Origin: Fidelibacterota bacterium
Lineage (GTDB): Bacteria; Pseudomonadota; Alphaproteobacteria; Rhodospirillales; Rhodospirillaceae
DNA length: 61,061 bases
Assembly: GCA_947476065.1 (NCBI GenBank)
Contig: CANJPG010000010.1
Span: 1-61,061 of the forward strand
Reading direction: 5' to 3'
Position numbers and translations under genes: made by a program. Below are positions 16,653 through 28,440 of the stretch, one piece after another; position 1 is the first letter of the stretch, and each line of letters opens with the position of its first letter. Below the pieces are notes generated by a model. It made no database searches and was not told the DNA's origin. It saw only the letters and a list, made by a program, of their open reading frames with translations.

Positions 16653-17948
16653 ATGCTCGCTGATAAGGACCGCATCTTCACCAATCTCTACGGCCGCCAC
16701 GACTGGCGTCTGGCCGGTGCGCGTGCGCGCGGCGATTGGGACGGCACTAAAGAAATCCTCGATATGGGTTCCGACTGGATCATCGACGAGATGAAGCGTT
16801 CGGGTCTGCGCGGCCGCGGCGGCGCCGGCTTTCCGACCGGTCTCAAGTGGTCGTTCATGCCCAAGACCGAAAGCGACCGTCCGCACTACCTCGTCGTCAA
16901 CGCCGACGAAGGCGAGCCCGGCACTTGCAAAGACCGCGACATGCTCCGCTTCGATCCGCACAAGCTGGTCGAAGGCTGTTTGATCGCCAGCTTCGCGATG
17001 AAGGCCCACGCCTGCTACATCTACATCCGCGGCGAGTTCTATCAGGAAGCTTCGAACTTGCAGGTCGCCATCGATGAGGCCTACGCGGCCGGCCTGATCG
17101 GCGACAACGCCTGTGGGTCGGGCTGGAAGTTCGATCTCTATCTGCATCGCGGCGCCGGCGCTTACATCTGCGGCGAAGAAACCGCGCTGATCGAAAGTCT
17201 CGAAGGCAAGAAGGGCCAGCCGCGCCTGAAGCCGCCGTTCCCGGCCGGCGTCGGGCTCTATGGCTGCCCCACCACGGTGAACAACGTCGAGAGCATCGCC
17301 GTTGCGCCGACTATCCTGCGCCGCGGCGCGTCGTGGTTCGCTGGCATCGGCCGCCCGAACAACACGGGTACAAAAGTTTTCTGCATCTCGGGCAACGTCA
17401 ACAAGCCCTGCAACGTCGAAGACGCGATGAGCATTCCGCTCAAGGAACTCATCGAGAAACATGCCGGCGGCGTGCGCGGCGGTTGGGACAACTTGCTCGG
17501 CATCATTCCGGGCGGCGCGTCGGTTCCCGTGCTGCCCAAGTCGATCTGCGACACCGTGCTGATGGATTTCGACAGCTTGCGCGACGTCAAATCGGGTCTT
17601 GGTACCGCGGCCGTCATGGTCATGGACAAATCCGTGGACATCGTCGCCGCCATCTCGCGCCTGTCGTCTTTCTACAAACACGAAAGCTGCGGCCAGTGCA
17701 CGCCGTGTCGCGAGGGCACCGGCTGGCTCGCGCGCGTCATGAAGCGCATGGTCAAAGGCGAAGCGACCCTGGGCGAAATCGACACGCTCGAACAGGTCAC
17801 CTACCAAATTGAAGGCCACACCATCTGTGCGCTCGGCGACGCGGCTGCGTGGCCGGTGCAAGGTTTGATCCGTCACTTCCGTCCGGAACTTGAGCGCCGT
17901 ATTCGCGACTATCGCGACGCCAAGGTCCGCGAAGGCGTGGCGGCGTAA
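16653..17948 (+). CDS. nuoF: NADH-quinone oxidoreductase subunit F
   Basis: A 431-residue NADH-binding subunit with FMN and one [4Fe-4S] cluster (N3), where electrons enter complex I. The glycine-rich NADH/FMN loop is [16 protein letters not shown] (near residue 52); [14 protein letters not shown] is the second conserved segment. The Fe-S ligands appear in [14 protein letters not shown] (near 348) with a later Cys in [13 protein letters not shown]. The start at ATG 16653 follows AAGGT. Confidence 0.98.
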   Translation: MLADKDRIFTNLYGRHDWRLAGARARGDWDGTKEILDMGSDWIIDEMKRSGLRGRGGAGFPTGLKWSFMPKTESDRPHYLVVNADEGEPGTCKDRDMLRFDPHKLVEGCLIASFAMKAHACYIYIRGEFYQEASNLQVAIDEAYAAGLIGDNACGSGWKFDLYLHRGAGAYICGEETALIESLEGKKGQPRLKPPFPAGVGLYGCPTTVNNVESIAVAPTILRRGASWFAGIGRPNNTGTKVFCISGNVNKPCNVEDAMSIPLKELIEKHAGGVRGGWDNLLGIIPGGASVPVLPKSICDTVLMDFDSLRDVKSGLGTAAVMVMDKSVDIVAAISRLSSFYKHESCGQCTPCREGTGWLARVMKRMVKGEATLGEIDTLEQVTYQIEGHTICALGDAAAWPVQGLIRHFRPELERRIRDYRDAKVREGVAA

Positions 17949-17974
17949 GACGGCGGGGCAGGGGAAAAGTTCAT

Positions 17975-20041
17975 ATGCCTAAGCTTACTATCGACGGCAT
18001 CGCGGTCGAAGTTCCGCCCAACACCACCATCCTCCAGGCGGCGGAGAGTGTTGGCGTGGAAATTCCGCGTTTCTGCTATCACGACCGCCTCTCCATCGCC
18101 GGCAACTGCCGCATGTGCCTGGTGGATGTCGAGAAGTCGCCCAAGCCCGTTGCCTCCTGCGCCATGCCCGTGGGCGAGGGCATGGTCGTGCACACCAAGT
18201 CTGACCGCGCCAACAAAGCGCGCAACGGCGTCATGGAATTCCTGCTGATCAACCACCCGCTCGATTGCCCGATCTGCGACCAGGGCGGTGAGTGCGACCT
18301 GCAGGACCAGGCGATGGCCTACGGCGCCGACCGCGGCCGCTATCACGAGAACAAGCGCGCGGTAAAAGACAAATACATGGGTCCGGTTGTCGAGACCGTG
18401 ATGACCCGCTGCATCCACTGCACGCGCTGTGTACGCTTCGCCACCGAGGTCGCCGGCGTGCCGCAGCTGGGTGCGACAGGCCGCGGCGAGGACATGGAGA
18501 TTACCAGCTACCTCGAAGGCGCTTTGTCGTCGGAGCTTTCGGGCAACGTCGTTGACCTGTGCCCGGTGGGCGCGCTCACCAGCAAGCCCTACGCTTTCAA
18601 TGCGCGCCCCTGGGAGCTGCGCAAGACTGAATCCATCGACGTCATGGACGCTGTCGGCACCAACGTGCGCCTCGATGCGCGCGGCCGTCAGGTCCTGCGC
18701 GTGCTGCCGCGCGTCAATGAAGACGTCAACGAAGAGTGGCTCGCCGACAAGAGCCGTCACGCCGTGGATGGCCTGCGCTATCAGCGCCTCGACCAGCCCT
18801 TCGTGCGCAAGAACGGCAAGCTTCAGCCCGCCAGCTGGGACGAAGCCTTCGCGGCCATCGTCGGCAAGGTGCGCGGCATGAGCGGCGCCAAGTTCGCCGC
18901 CATCGCGGGTGACACCGTCGATGCGGAAGCCATGATCGCACTGAAGGACCTCGGCACCGCGCTCGGTTCCGCCAACTTCGATTGCCGCCAGGATGGCGCC
19001 GCCCTCGATCCCGCCGTGCGCGCTTCGTACATTTTCAATTCCACCATCGCCGGCATCGAACAGGCCGACGTGGTGCTGATCGTTGGCGCCAACCCGCGCA
19101 AAGAGGCGCCGGTGCTGAACGCCCGTATCCGCAAGCGCTACCTGCGCGGTGCGTTCCAGGCAGCCGTGATCGGTGACGCCGCCGACTTGACCTATAAATA
19201 CGACCATCTCGGCACGAACGCCGATCTCTTGTCGAAGATCGCCGATGGCTCGCATCCCTTTGCGGCGGCCCTGAAGAACGCAAAGAAGCCGATGATCATA
19301 CTCGGCATGGCCGCGCTGACCCGCGCTGACGGTGCAGCCATCCTCGCCGCCGCTAAAACGGTCGCTGACACTTGCGGCCTAATCAAGGACGGCTGGAACG
19401 GCTTCAACGTTCTGCACACCGCAGCCGCCCGCGTGGGCGGGCTTGATGCCGGCTTCGTGCCGGGGCAGGGCGGCAAGGATACACGCGGCATTCTCGATGC
19501 GGCAGGCAAGGGCGAGATCGACGTTGTCTATCTGCTCGGCGCCGATGAAATCGACACCGCCAAGCTCGGCAAGGCCTTCGTGATCTACCAGGGCCACCAC
19601 GGTGATCGCGGCGCCCACCGCGCCGACGTCATCCTGCCGGGCGCGGCCTATACCGAAAAAGACGGCACCTACGTCAATACCGAAGGCCGCGTGCAGCGCG
19701 CGCTCCGCGCCGTTTTCCCGCCGGGCGACGCCCGCGAGGACTGGACCATTCTGCGCGCGCTGTCCGAAAAACTCGGCAAGACCTTGCCCTACGACACCCT
19801 GGCCCAGGTTCGCGCTCGCCTCGCTTTCGTCAATCCGCTGTTTGCCGGCGTGGACAAAGCGCAGCCGGCGGAATGGAAAGCCTTCGGCGCGGCAGGTGCC
19901 ATCTCCACCACCGGCTTCGACTATCCGGTGAAGAACTACTACATGACCGACCCCATCAGCCGCGCCTCGCGCACCATGGCGCAATGCACGGAAGAGTTTG
20001 TGCTGGCGGGCTCCAAGAAAGCGACCGGTACCCATGGCTGA
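17975..20041 (+). CDS. nuoG: NADH-quinone oxidoreductase subunit G
   Basis: A 688-residue, 75-kDa subunit. The N-terminal ferredoxin domain binds [2Fe-2S] N1b ([15 protein letters not shown]). The next domain has the His-x3-Cys motif ([19 protein letters not shown]), and then a 4Fe-4S group with CIHCTRC and a later Cys in VDLCPVGAL. The large C-terminal part is molybdopterin-oxidoreductase-like but without the cofactor, as usual for alphaproteobacterial NuoG. Its end overlaps nuoH by 8 bases. Confidence 0.97.
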   Translation: MPKLTIDGIAVEVPPNTTILQAAESVGVEIPRFCYHDRLSIAGNCRMCLVDVEKSPKPVASCAMPVGEGMVVHTKSDRANKARNGVMEFLLINHPLDCPICDQGGECDLQDQAMAYGADRGRYHENKRAVKDKYMGPVVETVMTRCIHCTRCVRFATEVAGVPQLGATGRGEDMEITSYLEGALSSELSGNVVDLCPVGALTSKPYAFNARPWELRKTESIDVMDAVGTNVRLDARGRQVLRVLPRVNEDVNEEWLADKSRHAVDGLRYQRLDQPFVRKNGKLQPASWDEAFAAIVGKVRGMSGAKFAAIAGDTVDAEAMIALKDLGTALGSANFDCRQDGAALDPAVRASYIFNSTIAGIEQADVVLIVGANPRKEAPVLNARIRKRYLRGAFQAAVIGDAADLTYKYDHLGTNADLLSKIADGSHPFAAALKNAKKPMIILGMAALTRADGAAILAAAKTVADTCGLIKDGWNGFNVLHTAAARVGGLDAGFVPGQGGKDTRGILDAAGKGEIDVVYLLGADEIDTAKLGKAFVIYQGHHGDRGAHRADVILPGAAYTEKDGTYVNTEGRVQRALRAVFPPGDAREDWTILRALSEKLGKTLPYDTLAQVRARLAFVNPLFAGVDKAQPAEWKAFGAAGAISTTGFDYPVKNYYMTDPISRASRTMAQCTEEFVLAGSKKATGTHG

Positions 20042-21068
20042 GTTCTGGACCGACTACCTCTTCCCGTTCGTCTGGATCGTCGGCAAGATCCTGCTGTTCG
20101 TGATTCCGGTCGCCTTGACCATGGCCTTCCTGACCCTGGCCGAACGCAAGGTCATCGGCGCCATGCAGCTGCGCATCGGCCCCAACGTCGTCGGCCCCTT
20201 CGGTCTCTTGCAGCCTTTCGCCGACGCCGTGAAACTCCTGTTCAAGGAAACCGTGGTGCCGACGGGTGCAAGCCCCGTGGTGTTCTTCCTCGCGCCGATG
20301 GTGACCTTTTCGCTGTCATTGCTCGCCTGGGCGGTAATCCCGGTGAGTGCCGGTTGGTATATCTCCAACCTCAATGTCGGCATTCTTTATATGTTCGCGA
20401 TCTCGTCGCTCGGCGTTTACGGCATCGTCATGGCCGGCTGGGCGTCCAACAGCCGCTACGCATTCCTGGGCGCCATGCGCTCGGCGGCGCAGATGGTGTC
20501 CTACGAAGTCTCTATCGGCTTTGTGATGATCTCGGTGCTGCTGACGGCGGGCTCCCTGAACCTCACGCAGATCGTGGAATCGCAGAAGGGCCTTTGGTAC
20601 TTCCTGCCGCACTTCCCGATGTTCATCCTGTTCTTTGTCTCGGTGCTGGCGGAAACCAACCGTCATCCCTTCGATCTGCCGGAAGCTGAATCCGAACTGG
20701 TCGCGGGCTTCATGACCGAATACTCGTCCATGTCCTTCGCGCTGTTCTTCTTGGGCGAATACATCAACATGATCGTGATGTCGGCCCTGGTGACCACCTT
20801 GTTCCTCGGCGGCTGGCTCGGGCCCCAGGACATGCTGCCGGGTCTGGGCTTCCTTGATTATGTTCTCGGCTGGGTGCCGGGTATCATCTGGTTCGCCCTC
20901 AAGATCGCGTTCTGCCTGTTTGTCTTCATCTGGGTGCGGGCCACGCTGCCGCGCTACCGCTACGACCAACTGATGCGCCTGGGCTGGAAGGTCTTCCTGC
21001 CGTTGTCGCTGGTGTGGCTGATCCTCACCGCCGGCTTCCTGGTCTACACCGGCAAGCTGGCGCAATAG
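20034..21068 (+). CDS. nuoH: NADH-quinone oxidoreductase subunit H
   Basis: A 344-residue membrane subunit with about eight helices that forms the entry to the quinone tunnel. Diagnostic segments: [31 protein letters not shown], and [20 protein letters not shown]. The start at ATG 20034 lies inside the nuoG end (8-base overlap), so it is coupled to nuoG. Upstream in-frame codons inside nuoG are not conserved. Confidence 0.97.
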   Translation: MAEFWTDYLFPFVWIVGKILLFVIPVALTMAFLTLAERKVIGAMQLRIGPNVVGPFGLLQPFADAVKLLFKETVVPTGASPVVFFLAPMVTFSLSLLAWAVIPVSAGWYISNLNVGILYMFAISSLGVYGIVMAGWASNSRYAFLGAMRSAAQMVSYEVSIGFVMISVLLTAGSLNLTQIVESQKGLWYFLPHFPMFILFFVSVLAETNRHPFDLPEAESELVAGFMTEYSSMSFALFFLGEYINMIVMSALVTTLFLGGWLGPQDMLPGLGFLDYVLGWVPGIIWFALKIAFCLFVFIWVRATLPRYRYDQLMRLGWKVFLPLSLVWLILTAGFLVYTGKLAQ

Positions 21069-21087
21069 GCGGGGAAAGAAGGTTCAA

Positions 21088-21576
21088 ATGTCAGCCCTCA
21101 ATAACGCCGCACGTTCCATCCTCTTGACCGAGATCGTCTCGGGCATGTGGCTGACGCTTAAGTATTTCTTCATGCCGAAGGTCACCATCAACTACCCCTT
21201 CGAGAAGGGTCCGCTGTCGCCTCGTTTCCGCGGCGAACACGCGCTGCGCCGTTATCCCAACGGCGAAGAGCGCTGCATCGCCTGCAAGCTGTGCGAAGCC
21301 ATCTGCCCGGCCCAGGCCATCACCATCGAAGCCGAGCCGCGCGGCGACGGTTCGCGCCGCACCACGCGCTACGACATCGACATGACCAAGTGCATCTACT
21401 GTGGCTTCTGCGAGGAAGCCTGCCCGGTGGACGCTATCGTCGAGGGCCCGAACTTCGAGTTCGCCACCGAGACGCACGACGAGTTGCTCTACAACAAGGC
21501 CAAGCTGCTTGCTAACGGCGACCGCTGGGAGCGCGAGCTGGCCAAGCGCCTGGAAATGAACGCGCCCTACAGATAG
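21088..21576 (+). CDS. nuoI: NADH-quinone oxidoreductase subunit I
   Basis: A 162-residue ferredoxin-type subunit with two [4Fe-4S] clusters (N6a, N6b). Both CxxCxxCxxxCP motifs are intact: [12 protein letters not shown] and [12 protein letters not shown]. The N-terminal amphipathic helix ([20 protein letters not shown]) fits membrane-edge docking. A 69-bp gap separates it from nuoJ, the largest gap inside the operon. Confidence 0.98.
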   Translation: MSALNNAARSILLTEIVSGMWLTLKYFFMPKVTINYPFEKGPLSPRFRGEHALRRYPNGEERCIACKLCEAICPAQAITIEAEPRGDGSRRTTRYDIDMTKCIYCGFCEEACPVDAIVEGPNFEFATETHDELLYNKAKLLANGDRWERELAKRLEMNAPYR

Positions 21577-21645
21577 GCGCTCACGACTTACGAAAGACGA
21601 GTGGGATATGGGGTTGGTTGAAAAAGTGACACAGGGGGAAAGCGC

Positions 21646-22263
21646 ATGATTATTGCATCGCTCGCATTCTACCTGTTCTCGATTATGGCCGTGATCGGTG
21701 CGCTGAACGTCATCTTTCAGCGCAACCCAGTGCATTCGGTATTGTGGCTGATCTTCACCTTCTTCAACGCTGCCGGCCTGTTCGTGCTGCTGGGCGCGGA
21801 ATTCGTCGCCATGATCCTGGTGGTGGTCTACGTCGGCGCCGTGGCCGTGCTTTTCCTGTTCGTGGTGATGATGCTCGATATCAACGTCATCATGATCCGC
21901 GAAGGCTTCCTCAAATACCTGCCGGTGGGTGCGGTGATCGGTGTGATCCTGCTGGTCGAACTCGCCATCGTCTTCGGCGGCTGGACCATGGCGCCCGATG
22001 CGAAGGGCTTCCGCGTGCTGCCTACGCCGGATATGAGCCGGATCAGCAACACAGAAGCGCTGGGCCGGGTGATGTACACCGACTACGCCTATCTGTTCCA
22101 AGCTTCGGGCCTGGTGCTGCTGGTCGCCATGATCGGCGCCATCGTGCTCACCATGCGCCGCCGTCCGGGCGTGCGCAAACAGAGCATCGCCGAACAGGTC
22201 AACCGCGACGCCAAGGACACCGTCACGCTCGTCCACGTGGAATCCGGAAAGGGCCTGTCATGA
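21646..22263 (+). CDS. nuoJ: NADH-quinone oxidoreductase subunit J
   Basis: A 205-residue membrane subunit with about five helices. The start follows GGGGGAAAG. Typical content: [21 protein letters not shown], then [30 protein letters not shown], whose pi-bulge helix is involved in coupling. The C-terminal cytoplasmic tail is charged. The stop overlaps the nuoK start (ATGA). Confidence 0.96.
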   Translation: MIIASLAFYLFSIMAVIGALNVIFQRNPVHSVLWLIFTFFNAAGLFVLLGAEFVAMILVVVYVGAVAVLFLFVVMMLDINVIMIREGFLKYLPVGAVIGVILLVELAIVFGGWTMAPDAKGFRVLPTPDMSRISNTEALGRVMYTDYAYLFQASGLVLLVAMIGAIVLTMRRRPGVRKQSIAEQVNRDAKDTVTLVHVESGKGLS

Positions 22264-22598
22264 GCGAAGCGGCAGCCACCACCGGCGTTTTGACCATCGG
22301 CCTCAGCCACTATCTGACGGTCAGCGCCATCCTGTTCACGCTGGGCATCTTCGGCATCTTTCTGAACAGGAAGAACCTCATCGTCATCATGATGTCCATC
22401 GAGCTGATGCTGCTCGCGGTGAACATCAATCTTGTCGCGTTTTCGTCCTTCCTCAACGATCTGGTGGGCCAAGTGTTCACCATGCTGGTGCTGACGGTTG
22501 CGGCGGCGGAGGCGGCCATTGGGCTGGCCATCGTCGTCGTCTTCTACCGTAACCGCCGCTCGATCGAGGTCGAGGACATCAACCAGATGAAAGGGTAG
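22260..22598 (+). CDS. nuoK: NADH-quinone oxidoreductase subunit K
   Basis: A 112-residue, three-helix proton-channel subunit. The key buried glutamates are in [19 protein letters not shown] and [15 protein letters not shown]. About 10 residues longer than usual at the N-terminus ([11 protein letters not shown]). The ATG overlaps the nuoJ stop by 4 bases, which fixes the start. Confidence 0.96.
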   Translation: MSEAAATTGVLTIGLSHYLTVSAILFTLGIFGIFLNRKNLIVIMMSIELMLLAVNINLVAFSSFLNDLVGQVFTMLVLTVAAAEAAIGLAIVVVFYRNRRSIEVEDINQMKG

Positions 22599-22605
22599 GC
22601 ATCCC

Positions 22606-24543
22606 GTGCTTATTGCCGCCGTATTCCTGCCCCTCCTGGGCGCCTTCATCGCCGGCTTCTTCGGCCGCATCATCGGCGACCGCGGATCGCAGATCGTCAC
22701 CTGCCTGGGCGTTGGCCTAGCCGCGCTCGCGGGTATCTACTCGTTCTATGACGTCGCCATCGAAGGCCACAAGCAGGTGGTGAACATCGCGACGTTCATC
22801 TCCTCGGGCACCTTCGAAGCCCAATGGGCGCTGCGCTTCGACACCCTGTCCGCCGTCATGGTGATGACCGTCACCGTCGTCTCGACGCTCATCCACGTTT
22901 ACGCCTGCGGCTACATGTCTCACGACGACAGCCAGCCGCGTTTCATGGCCTATTTGTCGCTGTTCACCTTCGCCATGCTGATGCTGGTGACCGCCGACAA
23001 CCTGGTCCAGCTGTTCTTCGGCTGGGAAGGCGTGGGCTTGGTCTCCTATCTGCTCATCGGCTTCTGGTTCAAGAAACCCAGCGCCAATGCCGCCGCCATC
23101 AAGGCCTTCGTCGTCAACCGCGTGGGTGACTTCGGGTTCCTGCTCGGCATCTTCGCGGTCTACTTCCTGTTCGACGCCGTTTCATTCGACACCATTTTTG
23201 GGGCCGTCGAAGGCAAGGCCGAAGCGGAAGTCACCTTCTTCAGCATTCACGCCCACGCCCTGACCATCACCTGCATCCTCTTGTTCATCGGCGCCATGGG
23301 CAAATCGGCCCAGCTGTTCCTGCACACCTGGCTGCCGGACGCCATGGAAGGCCCGACGCCGGTCTCGGCACTCATCCACGCCGCCACCATGGTCACCGCC
23401 GGCGTCTTCCTGGTGGCGCGCATGTCGCCCCTGTTCGAATACGCGCCCACGGCGCTCACAATGGTGACGATCATCGGTGCCTCCACCGCCATCTTTGCCG
23501 CGACCATCGGTTGCGTGCAGACCGACATCAAACGCATCATCGCCTTCTCGACTTGCTCGCAGCTCGGCTACATGTTCTTTGCCTGCGGCGTTTCGGCCTA
23601 TCAGGCAGGCGTGTTCCACCTCATGACCCACGCCTGGTTCAAGGCGCTGTTGTTCCTGGGCGCCGGCTCGGTCATTCACGCCATGTCCAACGAGCAGGAC
23701 ATTCGCAAGATGGGCGGCATATGGCGCATGATCCCGATCACCTTCGCCATCATGGTCATCGGCACCCTGGCCATCACCGGGATCCCGCCGTTTGCCGGCT
23801 ACTTCTCCAAGGATATGGTGCTTGAAGCGGCCTACGCTGCGCACACTGGCCCCGGCAACTATGCCTATATCCTCGGTATCACGGCGGCCTTCCTGACCTC
23901 GTTCTATTCCTGGCGCCTGATCTTCCTGACCTTCTTCGGCACCCCGCGCGCCGATCACCACACCATGGAACACATCCACGAAAGCCCGCCGGTGATGACC
24001 GGTCCGCTCATCGGTCTGGCCCTCGGCGCGGTCTTCGCTGGCATGCTCGGTGTGCACTACTTCGTGGGCGAGGGGCGTGAAGAGTTCTGGCGCGGCGCCA
24101 TCGCCGTGCTCGAAGAGCACGACTCAATCCATCACGCCCATGAATCGCATCCGGCGTTCTTCATCAAATATCTACCGCTGATCGTAAGCTTGGCCGGCGC
24201 TGCACTCTCGTACCTCATGTACATCAGGAAACCCGAACTGCCCGCCAAGCTCGCCGGCATGTTCCCGGGCGTCTACCAGTTCCTTTTGAACAAGTGGTAC
24301 TTCGACGAGATCTACGACTTCCTGTTCGTCAAAAACGCCTTCCGTCTGGGCCGCTTCTTCTGGAAGAAGGTCGACACCGGCGTCATCGACCGCTTCGGCC
24401 CCGACGGCATCGCGCAAGCAACCGTTGGCGGCGCGCGCCGCCTAGGCACCGTGCAGTCGGGCTACCTCTATCACTATGCCTTCGCCATGATCATTGGCAT
24501 CGCCGCGATCGTGTCGTGGTTTGTCATCGGCCGCCCGGAGTAA
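22606..24543 (+). CDS. nuoL: NADH-quinone oxidoreductase subunit L
   Basis: A 645-residue antiporter-like proton pump subunit with about 16 helices and the long lateral helix near the C-terminus. It starts at GTG 22606, 7 bases after nuoK. Diagnostic segments: FFGWEGVGLVSYLLIGFWF, FIGAMGKSAQLFLHTWLPDAMEGPTPVSALIHAATMV (read in pieces), and TDIKRIIAFSTCSQLGYM. The loop near residue 510 is His-rich (HDSIHHAHESHPAF), a modest oddity that could bind metal. Confidence 0.97.
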   Translation: MLIAAVFLPLLGAFIAGFFGRIIGDRGSQIVTCLGVGLAALAGIYSFYDVAIEGHKQVVNIATFISSGTFEAQWALRFDTLSAVMVMTVTVVSTLIHVYACGYMSHDDSQPRFMAYLSLFTFAMLMLVTADNLVQLFFGWEGVGLVSYLLIGFWFKKPSANAAAIKAFVVNRVGDFGFLLGIFAVYFLFDAVSFDTIFGAVEGKAEAEVTFFSIHAHALTITCILLFIGAMGKSAQLFLHTWLPDAMEGPTPVSALIHAATMVTAGVFLVARMSPLFEYAPTALTMVTIIGASTAIFAATIGCVQTDIKRIIAFSTCSQLGYMFFACGVSAYQAGVFHLMTHAWFKALLFLGAGSVIHAMSNEQDIRKMGGIWRMIPITFAIMVIGTLAITGIPPFAGYFSKDMVLEAAYAAHTGPGNYAYILGITAAFLTSFYSWRLIFLTFFGTPRADHHTMEHIHESPPVMTGPLIGLALGAVFAGMLGVHYFVGEGREEFWRGAIAVLEEHDSIHHAHESHPAFFIKYLPLIVSLAGAALSYLMYIRKPELPAKLAGMFPGVYQFLLNKWYFDEIYDFLFVKNAFRLGRFFWKKVDTGVIDRFGPDGIAQATVGGARRLGTVQSGYLYHYAFAMIIGIAAIVSWFVIGRPE

Positions 24544-24546
24544 GCC

Positions 24547-26106
24547 ATGACAGCCCTGACGAACTTTATCACCCATCTGCCGATCCTCTCGGCGATCACG
24601 TTCCTGCCGCTGGTGGGTGCGCTGTTCATTCTGATGATTCGCGGCGAGGCTGAGGTTGTGGCGCGCCAGTCGCGCCTTGTGGCGCTTTGGACCACCGGCT
24701 TTACGTTCCTGCTGTCGCTGCTGATCTGGATTCAGTTCGAGCCCGGCACCGCCAAATTCCAGTTCGAGGAACACTTCGACTGGCTGCCCCAGTACCGCAT
24801 TTCCTATCACATGGGTGTGGACGGCATTTCGATGCTGTTCGTAATCCTGTCCACCTTCCTGACGCCGCTTTGTATTCTGGCCTCATGGGAGGCCATCCAG
24901 AAGCAGGTCCGCGAATACATTATCGCGTTCCTGATCCTTGAGACCATGATGGTCGGCATATTCTGCGCCATGGACATGGTGCTGTTCTACGTCTTCTTTG
25001 AAGGCGTGCTGATCCCCATGTTCCTGATCATCGGCGTCTGGGGCGGCGGGCGGCGTGTGTACTCGGCCTTCAAGTTCTTCCTCTATACGCTGACGGGTTC
25101 GGTGCTGCTGCTGGTGGCGCTGCTGGCCATGTACTTCCAGGTCGGCACCACCGACATCCCGGCGCTGACCGCCTTCAAGTTCGCCCGCGACATCCAGATG
25201 TGGCTCTGGCTCGGCATGTTCGCCTCCTTCGCCGTCAAAGTGCCGATGTGGCCGGTGCACACCTGGCTGCCTGACGCCCACGTCGACGCACCGACGGCCG
25301 GCTCGGTCATCCTGGCCGGCGTGCTCTTGAAGATGGGCGGATACGGCTTCCTGCGCTTCTCGCTGCCGATGCTGCCGGAAGCCAGCAACTACTTCGCGCC
25401 TTTGGTGTTCACGCTATCGGTGATCGCCGTCATCTACACCTCGCTCGTGGCCTTGGTGCAGAGCGACATGAAGAAGATGATTGCCTATTCGTCAGTCGCC
25501 CACATGGGCTTTGTGACCATCGGCATCTTCGCCGCCACCCAGCAGGCCGTCGAGGGCGCCATCTTCCAGATGCTCTCCCACGGCGTCGTCTCGGGTGCGC
25601 TCTTCCTCTGTGTCGGTATCATCTACGACCGCCTGCATACCCGCGAGATCGACCGTTACGGCGGCCTAGTCAACAACATGCCGAAGTACGCCTTTGCCTT
25701 CATGGTGTTCATGCTGGCGTCGGTTGGATTGCCCGGCACCGCCGGCTTCGTCGGCGAGTTCCTGATCCTCACCGGCACCTTCCAGGTCAACACCTGGGTC
25801 GCGCTGCTTGCGGCCACCGGCGTCATCCTGGGCGCGGCTTACATGCTCTACCTGTACCGCCGCGTTGTGTATGGCGAACTGACCAAGGCCGACGTTAAGG
25901 CGATGCTCGATCTCGAGCCGCGTGAAATCGCGATCCTGGCGCCGATCCTCATTGTCGTGATGTGGATGGGCATCTATCCGATGTCCTTCCTAGACATCAT
26001 GGATGAGTCGGTTGCGCACCTGTTGAAGAATTACCATGACGCCCTGGCGACACGCGCCGCGGAGATTGCGCCGCTCGGCAGCAAGCTTCTCGCGTGGCTG
26101 CGTTAG
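24547..26106 (+). CDS. nuoM: NADH-quinone oxidoreductase subunit M
   Basis: A 519-residue antiporter-like proton pump subunit with about 14 helices. Key segments: [17 protein letters not shown]-like (seen as [20 protein letters not shown]) with the conserved Glu, [19 protein letters not shown] with the conserved Lys, and [17 protein letters not shown]. It follows nuoL by 3 bases. Confidence 0.97.
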   Translation: MTALTNFITHLPILSAITFLPLVGALFILMIRGEAEVVARQSRLVALWTTGFTFLLSLLIWIQFEPGTAKFQFEEHFDWLPQYRISYHMGVDGISMLFVILSTFLTPLCILASWEAIQKQVREYIIAFLILETMMVGIFCAMDMVLFYVFFEGVLIPMFLIIGVWGGGRRVYSAFKFFLYTLTGSVLLLVALLAMYFQVGTTDIPALTAFKFARDIQMWLWLGMFASFAVKVPMWPVHTWLPDAHVDAPTAGSVILAGVLLKMGGYGFLRFSLPMLPEASNYFAPLVFTLSVIAVIYTSLVALVQSDMKKMIAYSSVAHMGFVTIGIFAATQQAVEGAIFQMLSHGVVSGALFLCVGIIYDRLHTREIDRYGGLVNNMPKYAFAFMVFMLASVGLPGTAGFVGEFLILTGTFQVNTWVALLAATGVILGAAYMLYLYRRVVYGELTKADVKAMLDLEPREIAILAPILIVVMWMGIYPMSFLDIMDESVAHLLKNYHDALATRAAEIAPLGSKLLAWLR

Positions 26107-26121
26107 GGAAGGGATGACAGC

Positions 26122-27558
26122 ATGAGCCATTTACCGTCCTTTTCGCCCGCGTATCCCGAGATATTCATGGCGATCTCGGCCCTCGTGCTGCTGATGCTGG
26201 GGGTGTTCCGCGCGAAGGATTCCACCAATCTCACCACCTGGCTAACGGTCGGCGTCATGGCTGTGACGGCGGGGCTGGCCATCACCGGCACCCATGATTC
26301 GTTGACCTTCAGCAATCTCTTTGTCGTCAACGGCTTCACCGTTTTTGCCAAGGTGCTGACGCTGCTCGGCGCGGGCCTGACGCTGCTCTTGATAAATTCC
26401 TGGGCCCACGAGCAGAAAGTGGCGCGCTTTGAGCTGCCCATCCTCGTGCTGTTCGCCACCCTCGGCATGATGCTGATGATCTCGGCCAACGATCTCATCG
26501 CCCTCTATCTCGGCCTCGAGCTGCAGAGCCTGTCGCTTTATGTGCTCGCCGCCTATCACCGCGACAACCAGCGCGCCACCGAAGCCGGCGTGAAGTATTT
26601 CGTGCTGGGCGCCTTGGCCTCGGGCCTCTTGCTGTACGGCTCGTCGCTGGTCTACGGCTTTGCCGGCACCACCACCTTTGGCGGCCTCGCGGCGGCCATC
26701 AAGTCCGGCCCCAATACCCTGGGCGTTATCGTCGGCGTGGTGTTCGTGATTTCCGGTCTGGCCTTCAAGGTCTCGGCGGTGCCGTTCCATATGTGGACGC
26801 CGGACGTCTACGAAGGTGCGCCCACGCCTATCACCGCTTTCTTCTCCATCGCACCCAAGATCGCCGGCCTTTGCCTGTTCCTGCGCGTGCTCGTCGGTCC
26901 CTTCGAGTCCATGATCGAGCAATGGCAGCAGGTGATGATCCTGATCTCCATCCTCTCCATGGCCTGGGGCTCCATCGCGGCCATCGCCCAGAAGAGCATC
27001 AAGCGCCTGATGGCCTACAGCTCCATCGGCCACGTCGGCTATGCGCTCATCGGCCTCGTGGTCGGCAACGAGGAGGGCGCGCGCGGCCTCCTGGTTTATC
27101 TGCTGATCTACCTCCTGATGAACGTCGGTACCTTCGCGGTCATCCTGTCGATGCGCGTCAAAGGCCAGTACGTCGAGCAGATCAGCGATCTCGCCGGCCT
27201 GGCCAAAAGCCGGCCGGGCATGGCCATGGCTTTGGCCGCCCTGATGTTCTCCATGGCCGGCATTCCGCCGCTGGCCGGTTTCCTCGGGAAATACTTCATC
27301 TTCGTGGCCGCCGTGAACGCGGGCTTCGTCGCCCTGGCCATCGTCGGCCTCCTGGCCAGCGTCATCGGCGCCTACTACTACCTGCGCCTCATCAAGATCA
27401 TGTATTTCGACGAGCCGGCGGCGGCTTTCGATCCGCCGGGCCTGACGGCCGGGATCATCATGGCGGCTTCGAGCGTTCTGATGGTGGTTTTGTTCGTCGT
27501 GCCTGCCCCGCTTGTGAATAGCGCGGAAGCCGCGGCCAAGGCTCTGTTCCTCGGCTAG
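26122..27558 (+). CDS. nuoN: NADH-quinone oxidoreductase subunit N
   Basis: A 478-residue antiporter-like proton pump subunit with about 14 helices, last gene of the nuo operon. Key segments: LIALYLGLELQSLSLYVLAA with the conserved Glu, FKVSAVPFHMWTPDVYEGAP with the conserved Lys, and KSIKRLMAYSSIGHVGYALIG. birA begins 42 bp downstream on the same strand with no terminator visible between, so read-through is likely. Confidence 0.97.
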   Translation: MSHLPSFSPAYPEIFMAISALVLLMLGVFRAKDSTNLTTWLTVGVMAVTAGLAITGTHDSLTFSNLFVVNGFTVFAKVLTLLGAGLTLLLINSWAHEQKVARFELPILVLFATLGMMLMISANDLIALYLGLELQSLSLYVLAAYHRDNQRATEAGVKYFVLGALASGLLLYGSSLVYGFAGTTTFGGLAAAIKSGPNTLGVIVGVVFVISGLAFKVSAVPFHMWTPDVYEGAPTPITAFFSIAPKIAGLCLFLRVLVGPFESMIEQWQQVMILISILSMAWGSIAAIAQKSIKRLMAYSSIGHVGYALIGLVVGNEEGARGLLVYLLIYLLMNVGTFAVILSMRVKGQYVEQISDLAGLAKSRPGMAMALAALMFSMAGIPPLAGFLGKYFIFVAAVNAGFVALAIVGLLASVIGAYYYLRLIKIMYFDEPAAAFDPPGLTAGIIMAASSVLMVVLFVVPAPLVNSAEAAAKALFLG

Positions 27559-27600
27559 ACCCGAGGCATCGCTCCAATAGCCCTAGCAAGTGAGGCGGGT

Positions 27601-28440
27601 TTGACCTGGTTCACCGCATCCCGCGCGCCGCCGGAACCGCACCTGCCGCCGGGCTGGCGGGTGATGGAATTCGACTCCCTCGACAGCACCAACGCCGCCC
27701 TCAAGCGCATCGTCGAGCAAGAGGGCGATGTCCAGGAAGGCCTGATGGTCTGGGCGAATACCCAAACCGCGGGCAGGGGCCGGGCGGGCCGCGTCTGGCA
27801 GAGCCCCCGCGGCAACGTCTATGTCTCGATCCTGATCGCCGCCCCGGAAAGTCTGGCCCAGGCCCCTGAGCTGGGCTTTGTCGCGGCCGTCGCCGTGCGC
27901 GAGACCATCCTCGAGTTGCCCCGCCATAACGCGGGCGCTCCCAAGGTGTCGTGCAAGTGGCCCAACGACATCCTGATCGAGGGTGAAAAGGTCTGCGGCA
28001 TCCTGCCCGAACTGACCACCGACGATCAGAAACGCTCTTGGATCGTACTTGGCATCGGCATCAACCTTAAAACTGTCGCACTGGACCGGGCGGCCTATCC
28101 GCCGACGGCCCTGTCGGTCCACCAGATCGACACCAGCCCGGCCCACGTGCTCACCGTGTTGACCCGCTCCTTGTTCAAATGGCTGCAGATCTGGCGCGAA
28201 CAGGGCTTTGCCGCCATCCGCCAGCAGTGGTGCGACTGCGGCCCCGACCTCGGCGCCAACATCGCGGTAGGCCTGCCTGAAGGGGCCGTCTCGGGCGAGT
28301 TCATCGGCCTGGACGAGGACGGGGCCCTGTTACTCGAAACGCGCAAGGGCAGGCGGCGCATTGTTGTCGGAGATGTGCTATTTCCGGGATCTGAAACGGG
28401 GCCTGCAACGGGGGAAAATCCGGATGCTGCTGGCGATTGA
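27601..28440 (+). CDS. birA: Biotin--[acetyl-CoA-carboxylase] ligase
   Basis: A 279-residue biotin protein ligase that activates biotin as biotinyl-AMP and attaches it to the carboxylase carrier protein. The class-I type lacks the DNA-binding HTH domain, so it is not the biotin repressor. Motifs: DSLDSTNAALKR near residue 24, the nucleotide loop TAGRGRAGRVWQSPRGN, CKWPNDILIEGEKVCGIL, and the SH3-like C-terminal domain. The start is probably TTG 27601 behind GAGGCGGG; this start is less certain. Overlaps coaX by 17 bases. Confidence 0.92.
   Translation: MTWFTASRAPPEPHLPPGWRVMEFDSLDSTNAALKRIVEQEGDVQEGLMVWANTQTAGRGRAGRVWQSPRGNVYVSILIAAPESLAQAPELGFVAAVAVRETILELPRHNAGAPKVSCKWPNDILIEGEKVCGILPELTTDDQKRSWIVLGIGINLKTVALDRAAYPPTALSVHQIDTSPAHVLTVLTRSLFKWLQIWREQGFAAIRQQWCDCGPDLGANIAVGLPEGAVSGEFIGLDEDGALLLETRKGRRRIVVGDVLFPGSETGPATGENPDAAGD

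Noticed and set aside
16422-17876. Long antisense frame across nuoE-nuoF
   Set aside because: Sense strand encodes intact complex I subunits; the antisense translation has no family match by eye.
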